From an archaeon (lineage in GTDB: Archaea; Thermoproteota; Nitrososphaeria; Nitrososphaerales; CADDZS01): a DNA stretch of 9,821 nucleotides. Below the pieces are notes generated by a model that was given only the letters and a program-made list of their open reading frames with translations, made no database searches and was not told where the DNA came from. Position numbers and translations under genes: made by a program. Within the stretch, counting starts at the first letter, position 1; every line of letters starts with the position of its first letter. Shown piece after piece: positions 1 through 5,626 of the stretch. The stretch lies in assembly GCA_021806865.1 (NCBI GenBank), contig JAKAPU010000099.1:1-9821 (forward strand), given 5' to 3'.

Positions 1-441
1 GTGGCCGCGGGTCTCGGGTCGATGGGATCGAGCGAAATCCCGGTTTCACAGCTGCTTTTCAACGAGTACTCACCGACCGTGATAGACTATGGAAACGCCC
101 TAGTAATTCTGCTCAGCCTGTTCAGTTTAGTTGCGCTTCTGAAGGTTCTCTTGAGGATAAATCCTATGCCCAACACGAGGAACGGAATTTCCAAAAGCAC
201 AGGGGTGCTTGGCGGTCTCTGGACTTCTGCGATAACGACATTTTCCGCCGTTGTTTGCTGCGGCCCACTCCCAGGCGCAATGGCTCTTGCTACTGGAGTA
301 TCTTCGATTTATTTTACATCAGTGATAAATCTGCAGGCGTATCTAGTCCTGGTCAGTATCCCTTTACTTCTGATTGCCATCGTACTTGCAGACAGGAGAG
401 CAAGAATTGGGTGCAGATTGAGGATAGACAGTAGCAAGTGA
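1..441 (+). CDS. Small membrane protein with a CCGP motif, probably 5'-truncated (MerT-like topology)
   Basis: The frame is open from the first base of the window. A GTG at base 1 could start it, but the window edge falls there, so the true N-terminus is probably missing. The visible 146 residues contain about three hydrophobic segments, near residues 29-51, 70-103 and 108-130, followed by a basic tail. The second segment carries Cys86-Cys87-Gly88-Pro89, and a proline-containing hydrophobic helix follows about 30 residues later. That spacing resembles the CC-GP segment of MerT-type mercury and heavy-metal membrane proteins, where the paired cysteines pass the ion across the membrane. The resemblance is remembered, not aligned, so the function is uncertain. 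The gene is convergent with the biotin ligase, with 69 bases between the two stops. Confidence 0.6.
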   Translation: MAAGLGSMGSSEIPVSQLLFNEYSPTVIDYGNALVILLSLFSLVALLKVLLRINPMPNTRNGISKSTGVLGGLWTSAITTFSAVVCCGPLPGAMALATGVSSIYFTSVINLQAYLVLVSIPLLLIAIVLADRRARIGCRLRIDSSK

Positions 442-462
442 TATTTACCTCTCGTCGAACTT

Positions 463-486
463 CGGAAAAATCCTTGTTCAAAAAGA
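463..486 (-). terminator. Possible T-tract terminator after the biotin ligase gene
   Basis: Read on the minus strand, two runs of five T (bases 484-480 and 470-466) lie about 27 and 41 bases after the ligase stop codon. Archaeal RNA polymerase often terminates at short T-runs without a hairpin. The intergenic gap is convergent, which is where terminators are expected. The runs are short, so this is only suggestive. Confidence 0.3.
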
Positions 487-510
487 GCAATCTTGAGTGG
501 CTTATGTTGT

Positions 511-1122
511 TCAAGATAGGTGCTTTGCATAATCCCGATCCAAGTGCTTCAGAAGTGAAACTGTGACCTGCTTCAATAGCACTTCCTTTCCCAGAATTTC
601 CTTCAAGCTGATCGCGATCTTTGATATCGATTCATTCGTATGAACGTCATTGTTGATGTTCATGCCGATTCCAACATATGCAAGACATTCCGAACCCTCT
701 ATCACCGAATCGACTAGCACCCCGCCGATCTTCTTGTCCACGCAGTAAATGTCATTTGGAGGCTTTACTTTGCAATCTCGCGCGCCGAAATCTTTGAGAG
801 TTTCAGATACCGCGTTCGCAACAGTGAGAGATAGGTTGTCTAGTAATTCCGGAGCTGGAGGTCTGAGAGCTATCGTCAACCAGAGGCCACCCCGATCAGA
901 AACCCAGACCCTTCCAGCCCTGCCCTTTCCGGCGGTCTGAATCTCACTTAGAACGAGATCGCCCTCCTCCGAGCTCTTCAATACTTGTGTAAGATAGTCC
1001 TGCGTTGAATCAACAACCTTGAGGCACACTGGATTGAATTTTTTGAACCTGACAAAGAACTCCTTTGAGAGTGCTTCGATTAACTCAGACTCTGCTATGA
1101 GATCTCTTTGAGAGATCGACAT
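511..1122 (-). CDS. birA: Biotin-protein ligase, catalytic domain only
   Basis: This 203-residue enzyme would activate biotin with ATP and transfer it to the conserved lysine of a biotin carrier protein, in the cytoplasm. Family motifs appear in order: DST at 38-40, the biotinyl-AMP loop as GKGRAGR at 65-71, a KPPND motif at 120-124 (usually KWPND), KIGGVLVD at 131-138, and a later VGIGMNIN strand. There is no N-terminal helix-turn-helix, so it is not a BirA-type repressor. The protein stops soon after the catalytic fold and seems to lack the small C-terminal SH3-like domain of E. coli BirA. The ATG start has GGAG about 8 bases upstream. It lies 42 bases after an unknown gene on the same strand, so the two may be co-transcribed. 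The likely target is the carrier subunit of the carboxylase encoded downstream. Confidence 0.92.
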   Translation of the reverse strand: MSISQRDLIAESELIEALSKEFFVRFKKFNPVCLKVVDSTQDYLTQVLKSSEEGDLVLSEIQTAGKGRAGRVWVSDRGGLWLTIALRPPAPELLDNLSLTVANAVSETLKDFGARDCKVKPPNDIYCVDKKIGGVLVDSVIEGSECLAYVGIGMNINNDVHTNESISKIAISLKEILGKEVLLKQVTVSLLKHLDRDYAKHLS

Positions 1123-1164
1123 TTCGACTACTCCAAATCATGAATCTGAGACTGGACATTTACT

Positions 1165-1512
1165 TCAATCAGAGTCATATAATACCCGAGCACTGGAGGC
1201 GTAGAAGCTGCCAAATTTTGCAGAGCGCTTAACCAAGTCATGCGTCATCTTTCTGACTTTGTAATCATCTTCAAAAACGTACCTTGGATCATCCTTTGGC
1301 AACTCCGTCACAATCTCTTCTTTCCCGTCCTTGATTCTAATCTCGACGCGGGATAGTCTGATCTTTCCTTTGGGCGTCCTCTTCACATGTGCCAATAGAA
1401 GAGCAACGCCTGTCTTTGCCTTTGCTCTTTCGATCGCAGCATAGCGCTTGGCTCTGTTGTCCATTCCACTCTGCGCAAAGGTTGCGCAAGACTCGCTAAT
1501 CTCTCTTTTCAT
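1165..1512 (-). CDS. Hypothetical basic protein, 115 residues
   Basis: I do not recognise a family. The product is rich in Lys and Arg, has no transmembrane segment and no signal peptide. A helical N-terminal third is followed by alternating charged strands around residues 48-72 (KGKIRLSRVEIRIKDGKEEI), then an acidic patch (KDDPRYVFEDD) and a basic helix. The two strand-like stretches suggest a small soluble alpha/beta domain. The ATG at 1512 has an AGGGATC stretch just before it. A second ATG 16 codons in would give a 99-residue protein starting MDNRAKRY and is a reasonable alternative. Codon usage resembles that of the neighbours. It sits 42 bases upstream of the biotin ligase on the same strand, but co-transcription does not by itself assign a biotin-related role. 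Confidence 0.6.
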   Translation of the reverse strand: MKREISESCATFAQSGMDNRAKRYAAIERAKAKTGVALLLAHVKRTPKGKIRLSRVEIRIKDGKEEIVTELPKDDPRYVFEDDYKVRKMTHDLVKRSAKFGSFYASSARVLYDSD

Positions 1513-1812
1513 TCGATCCCTGTAAAGAGTCCAAGAGAATAGTCAAGAACTAGGATGAACCCTAATTGTACAAGAGAAAGACCTGAGTGAATTGGACAGA
1601 GCCGAATCTAGGCTATGATGTAGTTCGATTGCACTTCATCATAGACCAATCTCCCGGAAACTGCAGATATAATCGAACGAGGCGCGAATGGTGCTGCACG
1701 TTGTATCACACCACTTCTATAGACCGCAGAGATTGATGTACATTGCTATGAAAGCAAAGTGTTAATTGTCCGTGATTAGCTCACTAACAAGAAATTAGCG
1801 GCAGATGAGATT
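1513..1812. other. 300-base non-coding stretch with interleaved inverted repeats
   Basis: No convincing reading frame is present on either strand. Two perfect 8-base complementary pairs interleave: CTATGATG (1613-1620) with CATCATAG (1637-1644), and GTTCGATT (1623-1630) with AATCGAAC (1671-1678). Paired together as RNA they would make a pseudoknot-like fold. A small hairpin, TTGCT/AGCAA, lies near 1743-1757, and the 8-base palindrome TCTATAGA occurs at 1716-1723. The minus strand should also hold the promoter of the 115-residue gene, but no clear TATA box stands out. Confidence 0.4.
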
Positions 1813-2001
1813 CTAGTTTCCGATTCGCTTGGTCTGATTCAATTCACGCTCTAATTGCTGCACTCGCTGCGATAGAAAGTCTCTGAGGCCCAATAACTTT
1901 TCGCCAGAGTTTGAATCGTGCTGAATCGTTTCCTGAATTACTGCAAGATTCCTCTTTCGGCTCTCGAGCTCGTGTTCAAGCTTGCTCTGTTGAGACATCA
2001 T
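1813..2001 (-). CDS. Small coiled-coil protein, 62 residues
   Basis: This short, highly charged protein is almost entirely predicted helix, with heptad-like spacing of Leu and Ile at both ends (LEHELESRKRNLAVIQETI and LRDFLSQRVQQLERELNQT). A loop with Asn, Ser and Gly (about residues 30-34) separates the two helices, so an antiparallel hairpin or a dimeric coiled coil is likely. I do not recognise a family. Two adjacent ATG codons at the start give MM. An AT-rich TATA-like block lies about 29 bases upstream with no Shine-Dalgarno site, as expected for an archaeal leaderless gene. The gene is divergent from pstS, sharing the intergenic region with it. Confidence 0.5.
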   Translation of the reverse strand: MMSQQSKLEHELESRKRNLAVIQETIQHDSNSGEKLLGLRDFLSQRVQQLERELNQTKRIGN

Positions 2002-2026
2002 TACACGTTTCAGTTGGCGCTGGCGG

Positions 2027-2034
2027 TTTAATTT
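2027..2034 (-). promoter_or_regulatory. TATA-like box of the 62-residue protein gene
   Basis: On the minus strand this reads AAATTAAA, preceded by a purine-rich GAAGAG that could act as the BRE. Its centre is about 29 bases before the ATG, so transcription would begin at or very near the start codon. That is inferred from position and composition only. Confidence 0.35.
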
Positions 2035-2064
2035 CTCTTCCTAGATATTCACAATAGGGCTACG

Positions 2065-2219
2065 TAGTCTCTATAGACGGCTGAGCATGAATCTTCTTTG
2101 CTTTCCTAACTCGCATGAAGTTGAACGTCGCGGTATAGAGCACCTTCAGATTAACAGACATGTATCTCCGTAGGCCGTAGGGCTTGTCTGCACTGTGCGT
2201 TTGGAATCTATAGAGACTA
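2065..2219. repeat. 155-base element bounded by perfect 13-base inverted repeats (MITE-like or structured RNA)
   Basis: TAGTCTCTATAGA at 2065-2077 is the exact reverse complement of TCTATAGAGACTA at 2207-2219, with 129 non-coding bases between. The outermost TA on each side would fit the TA target duplication of IS630/Tc1-type elements, leaving 11-base terminal repeats; a TA is its own complement, so this is weak support. Inside lie a tandem CCGTAGG pair (2168-2181), a 6-base stem CAGACA/TGTCTG (2155-2160 with 2185-2190) and the palindrome GCACTGTGC (2190-2198). As RNA, the 13-base ends would form a closing stem. No transposase is nearby. Confidence 0.5.
2168..2181. repeat. Tandem duplicate of CCGTAGG
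   Basis: Two perfect head-to-tail copies of a 7-base unit lie inside the 155-base inverted-repeat element. It may be a chance duplication. Confidence 0.4.
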
Positions 2220-2234
2220 TTGCTCTTTCAATAT

Positions 2235-2253
2235 CCAACATATTATATGTTGG
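2235..2253. promoter_or_regulatory. Candidate operator: 8-3-8 palindrome in front of pstS
   Basis: CCAACATA, a TTA spacer, then TATGTTGG: perfect 8-base arms. It ends one base before an AT-rich TATA-like block and about 37 bases before the pstS start. A dimeric regulator bound here would touch or occlude the TATA/BRE region, so phosphate-dependent control is plausible. The regulator is unknown. Confidence 0.45.
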
Positions 2254-2264
2254 GAATAAATAAA
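2254..2264 (+). promoter_or_regulatory. TATA-like box of the pst operon
   Basis: GAATAAATAAA is centred about 30 bases before the GTG start of pstS, and no Shine-Dalgarno site precedes that GTG. This spacing predicts a nearly leaderless pstS transcript. Confidence 0.45.
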
Positions 2265-2289
2265 GACGATTTGAGACGCGGATTTTTTT

Positions 2290-3576
2290 GTGCAAACAAA
2301 CTTGAAGAAACAGTTAGCCTTCGAAATGCGAAGAGCAGTCAGCACAACTGTGGTCGCGGTCATTATCGTAGTAGTGATAATTGCTGCGGCTGTCGGAGTG
2401 TATGCTGCCTTAGGAACCGGTAAATCTACAGTGACATCAGTTGTCACATCAACAAGCACAGCCACGTCAGTCTCGACATCCACCGTGACCTCAAGCTCGG
2501 TGTCTGTCTCAACAACATCAGTCACAAGCACAACATCAGTTACCAGTACGGTATCTGGACCAACACTACCCGCAACACTTCCATCAATGACGATATCTGA
2601 AACTGGATCAACATTGCTCTACCCACTATTCCAAGCATGGGTGCCAAACTTCACGTCAGTGTACTCAGGAGTGAAGATCAACACCGCCGGAACTGGTAGT
2701 GGAACAGGAATATCCGACGCAGCCAGCGGCACAGTACAGATTGGCGCCTCGGACGCATACTTGCTTCCAAGCCAGATGACTCAGTACCCTAACCTGCTGA
2801 ACATACCGCTAGCTATTTCTGCCCAGCAGATTTTCTACAACATTCCTGGAATCCCAAGCACAATGCACCTCAACTTCACTGGTAATGTCTTGGCTCAGAT
2901 ATACAATGGTTCAATCACAAATTGGAGCGACCCACAGATCAAAGCAATCAACCCCGCAGCAGCTAGCCTACTACCAAACCATGTAATTACTCCAATTCGT
3001 CGTCAAGATGGCAGCGGTGACACTTTCATATTCACCACTTACCTTTCAGACACTAATTCGTGGTGGAACACAAACGTCGGATTTGCAACTGCGGTCTCTT
3101 GGCCACCATTATCTGGCGAGATTTCTGCAATCGGAAACGGTGGTATGGTCACTGCCAGCCAGCAGAACCAGTACTCGATAGCATACATCGGAATCAGCTT
3201 CCTGTCCCAAGCACTCAAAGCGAATCTAAACTACGCGTTTCTTGGAAACAAGGCAGGTAACTTTGTCAATGCGACTCAGGCAAACATCGCAGCAGCCGCA
3301 AGCCAGCTCACAGGAAACACTCCGGCAAACGAAGCAATCTCCTTGGTCTACGCACCCGGCGCGAATTCATACCCCATCATCAACTATGAGTATGCAATCG
3401 TTTCAAAGACTCAGGCAGACGCCAACACTGCACAGGTTGTAAGGACATTCCTGACATGGTGTCTTCTTCCCAAGTACGGCAACAACTACAGCTTCCTGAA
3501 CCAAGTTGGATTCATCCAGTTACCTCCAGGGACCGTAACACTCAGCTTAAATCAGATCTCGCAAATCGGTCCGTAA
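2290..3576 (+). CDS. pstS: Phosphate ABC transporter, phosphate-binding protein PstS
   Basis: PstS captures inorganic phosphate outside the cell and hands it to PstC/PstA. Phosphate-site motifs are clear: GSTLLYP (106-112), TGSGTG (135-140), GASDA (152-156) and RRQDGSGDTF (237-246), which supply the Ser, Asp and Arg ligands. The N-terminus has two arginines followed by VSTT and a hydrophobic helix (21-41). RRA-VS fits the archaeal class III (prepilin-type) cleavage pattern rather than a lipobox, and no lipobox cysteine is visible. Residues 46-89 consist only of Ser, Thr, Val and Ala, a flexible and probably glycosylated stalk. At 428 residues it is longer than bacterial PstS because of this stalk. 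The GTG start is chosen because the frame is blocked by TGA 16 bases upstream. ATG at codon 13 is possible but leaves only a very short basic leader. Confidence 0.95.
   Translation: MQTNLKKQLAFEMRRAVSTTVVAVIIVVVIIAAAVGVYAALGTGKSTVTSVVTSTSTATSVSTSTVTSSSVSVSTTSVTSTTSVTSTVSGPTLPATLPSMTISETGSTLLYPLFQAWVPNFTSVYSGVKINTAGTGSGTGISDAASGTVQIGASDAYLLPSQMTQYPNLLNIPLAISAQQIFYNIPGIPSTMHLNFTGNVLAQIYNGSITNWSDPQIKAINPAAASLLPNHVITPIRRQDGSGDTFIFTTYLSDTNSWWNTNVGFATAVSWPPLSGEISAIGNGGMVTASQQNQYSIAYIGISFLSQALKANLNYAFLGNKAGNFVNATQANIAAAASQLTGNTPANEAISLVYAPGANSYPIINYEYAIVSKTQADANTAQVVRTFLTWCLLPKYGNNYSFLNQVGFIQLPPGTVTLSLNQISQIGP
2425..2556 (+). repeat. Low-complexity Ser/Thr/Val stalk-coding segment of pstS
   Basis: This segment encodes residues 46-89 of PstS, with repeated ACATCAGT- and ACAAGCACA-like units. 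Such repeats allow slippage, so stalk length may vary between strains. At protein level it spaces the binding domain from the membrane or cell-surface layer. Confidence 0.7.
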
Positions 3577-3584
3577 GAACTACT

Positions 3585-3590
3585 GGTGAT
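3585..3590 (+). promoter_or_regulatory. Ribosome binding site deciding the pstC start
   Basis: GGTGAT is a perfect match to the archaeal anti-SD sequence and ends five bases before CTG 3596. It also contains the in-frame TGA (3587-3589) that bounds the pstC frame upstream. Confidence 0.55.
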
Positions 3591-3595
3591 TCGGC

Positions 3596-4636
3596 CTGCA
3601 AACTGTAGAGACGGTTCAGACAGAGAGAACGACGATAAAGAGGAAAGGGCTGTCTGACCGTATCTACAAGTACGTAACAGCACTGTTCGCTAGCAGTGCC
3701 CCCCTCACCATTTTTGTTATCTTTTTGACACTCTTGGTCTTTTCCTTCCAGTCCATGGTCGTGAATGGTTTCCACTATTTTGTTTCAACCCTATGGAATC
3801 CGCGTCTGAACGGAAATGTCATCTCCCTAGAGTGGTTTGGACTAACCTTTCACGCTCTCCAAGGAGCTTCGTATGGAATTGTTGTTTTCTTAGCCGGTAC
3901 CTTGATTTCTTCAGCGCTCGCAATTCTGTTTGGCGTCCCGCTGGGTTTCGCCATTGCGATCCTGGTTTCCCAATATCTCCCGAAGAGAATTTCTCCAGTA
4001 ATTTCCTTCTTTGTCGAGCTTCTCGCAGGTATTCCAAGCGTAATTTTTGGTTTCTGGGGCATCTTGGTTCTTGCTCCATCCATCAAGCAATTTGAAGAGT
4101 ATGTACTTTCAAGATATCTCTACTTCATACCAGGTTTTGGTGGGCCGGTATACAACCCAGGGCTTTTGGATGCCGGAATCATCCTTGCCCTAATGATTGT
4201 ACCGATCATAGCTTCCATGAGCAGAGATGCGATGATCCAAACGCCAGAGGATCTCAAAGATGGAGCAAGAGCACTCGGACTTACGGACTGGGAGATTACA
4301 CGAAAAATTGTGATTCCATACGCAAGGACTGGCATGTTTGGTTCCGTTGTTCTTGGGCTAGGACGAGCCCTTGGTGAAACCATGGCTGTAGCAATGGTTG
4401 CTGGTGGAGCACTCAACATCCTTCCAGTGAATGTGTACTCAGCAATTCAAACAATGTCAGGATTCATGGCAGTCCAGCTAGACAGCGCTTTCACAGATCC
4501 GACAGGCATGTACGTCTCAGCTTTGATGGAGCTCGCGCTTGTCCTTTCAATCATCACAATTTTCGTCAACGTCCTGGCGAGACTGATCGTGAGACAAGGT
4601 TTCTTCAGAGAGTCTTCCTCTGTTGTGAGGGTGTAG
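3596..4636 (+). CDS. pstC: Phosphate ABC transporter permease PstC, apparent CTG start
   Basis: PstC is one of two membrane subunits forming the phosphate channel. It shows the family AGIPSVIFGFW motif (residues 144-154 from this start) and the cytoplasmic EAA loop beginning EDLKDGARALGL (218-229), which docks PstB. Six membrane segments are apparent. The first is near 27-51 and is preceded by a basic IKRKGLSDRIYKY stretch typical of PstC. The first ATG, GTG or TTG in frame is TTG 3725, which would delete the basic stretch and cut into segment one. The frame is open back to 3590. CTG 3596 has GGTGAT five bases upstream, giving 346 residues. CTG 3650 has GAGG six bases upstream and is the alternative. 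The gene starts 19 bases after pstS. The start is inferred; the identity is secure. Confidence 0.9.
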   Translation: MQTVETVQTERTTIKRKGLSDRIYKYVTALFASSAPLTIFVIFLTLLVFSFQSMVVNGFHYFVSTLWNPRLNGNVISLEWFGLTFHALQGASYGIVVFLAGTLISSALAILFGVPLGFAIAILVSQYLPKRISPVISFFVELLAGIPSVIFGFWGILVLAPSIKQFEEYVLSRYLYFIPGFGGPVYNPGLLDAGIILALMIVPIIASMSRDAMIQTPEDLKDGARALGLTDWEITRKIVIPYARTGMFGSVVLGLGRALGETMAVAMVAGGALNILPVNVYSAIQTMSGFMAVQLDSAFTDPTGMYVSALMELALVLSIITIFVNVLARLIVRQGFFRESSSVVRV

Positions 4637-4675
4637 GAGAAATTTGCAGTCGATTACAGACGAGATGAACACAAA

Positions 4676-5596
4676 TTGAGCAGAACGCAATACAAAGGAA
4701 TAGCGATTTCTCCCGAGGATGAGCTACTAGTTAGACGCCACAAGAGACGTCTGCTTAAGGACAAGATCTACAAGGGACTGCTAGTAATTGCATTGCTCCT
4801 TGTCCTTTACCCCTTAGGGGACATGGTCTACCGTTTCGTGTACAAAGGAGCCACGCTCATTTCCCTTCAGACCTTTCTCACTACTGTCAGCACAAGTTCT
4901 TCTTCTTTCGTTTCGGGAGGCTTAGCCAACTACATAGTTGGAACCTTGATACTCGTAGCATTAGCAGCCATATTCGCCATCCCGTTAGGCGTCTTGGGAG
5001 GGATATACATGGCAGAGTTTGCTGAAAACAATCGCCACAGCAAAATAGTGAGATTCCTCACTGACGTTTTAGCAGGAGTTCCGTCTATAGTGTTAGGTTA
5101 CGCAGGATACGTGTTGCTGGTACAAACCGCTCCAAGTATACTTGGATGGGGCTTTTCTGCGTTAGCTGGAGGAATCACACTTTCGGTCCTGATGCTACCT
5201 TACATCCTAAGAACTACGGAACTTTCCATAAACAGAGTCCCGACTACCATACGAGAAGCTGCGATTGCTCTAGGCTCTAGCAAGACAAAAATGATAAACC
5301 GGATCACATTTAGACTCGCACTGCCTGGAATAATCACTGGGATAATTATCTCGCTTGGGATAGCCTTCGGAGAAACTGCTCCACTGCTGTACACTGCAGG
5401 CTTCGGAAACTACATACCTTCGAGCCTGATTCATGAGCCCGTGGGGTACCTGACCTACGTGATATTTTACTTCACTCAGCTTCCATCCCAGAGCGCAATA
5501 AATCTGTCCTATCAAGCATCTTTTCTCTTAATCTGCATCGTCGTTTCCTTCAACCTAGTTGCGCGGGTTGGACTGAGGCGTTTCTCAAAGATCTAA
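4676..5596 (+). CDS. pstA: Phosphate ABC transporter permease PstA
   Basis: PstA is the second membrane subunit of the phosphate importer, pairing with PstC. It has about six hydrophobic segments, the first at 33-50. LAGVPSIVLG (132-141) mirrors the PstC signature, and the EAA loop REAAIALGSSKTKMINRI (193-210) is the expected contact with PstB. FGETAPLLYTAG (231-242) is also typical of PstA. At 306 residues the length is normal. The only in-frame usual start before the membrane region is TTG 4676, with CGAGATGA seven bases upstream; the frame is open only back to the pstC stop 39 bases earlier. The long charged cytoplasmic N-terminus of about 30 residues is consistent with the family. It is co-directional with its neighbours and clearly part of one operon. 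Confidence 0.94.
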   Translation: MSRTQYKGIAISPEDELLVRRHKRRLLKDKIYKGLLVIALLLVLYPLGDMVYRFVYKGATLISLQTFLTTVSTSSSSFVSGGLANYIVGTLILVALAAIFAIPLGVLGGIYMAEFAENNRHSKIVRFLTDVLAGVPSIVLGYAGYVLLVQTAPSILGWGFSALAGGITLSVLMLPYILRTTELSINRVPTTIREAAIALGSSKTKMINRITFRLALPGIITGIIISLGIAFGETAPLLYTAGFGNYIPSSLIHEPVGYLTYVIFYFTQLPSQSAINLSYQASFLLICIVVSFNLVARVGLRRFSKI

Positions 5597-5626
5597 AGTT
5601 CAATATATGTGCGAGATGAGTATTAG

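Noticed and set aside
309..530. Minus-strand frame overlapping the end of the membrane protein and the ligase
   Set aside because: It lies antisense to a convincing membrane gene, overlaps the ligase end in another frame and resembles no missing ligase C-terminal domain.
1611..1645. C/D-box guide RNA: on the minus strand 1642-1636 reads ATGATGA, a perfect C box
   Set aside because: No CTGA D box is found at a suitable distance on that strand, and the plus-strand version has an imperfect C box and no D box.
2065..2219. Possible 5S rRNA or tRNA because of the closing stem
   Set aside because: No conserved 5S or tRNA sequence blocks (for example a GTTCAA-type T-loop arm with CCA-proximal pairing) are present.
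2217..2531. Minus-strand frame rich in Val, Thr and Asp
   Set aside because: It is the antisense image of the Ser/Thr stalk and signal segment of pstS; repeats produce long open frames on the other strand.
3725..4636. pstC starting at TTG 3725
   Set aside because: It would remove the conserved basic N-terminus and part of the first membrane helix, although the open frame upstream encodes both.
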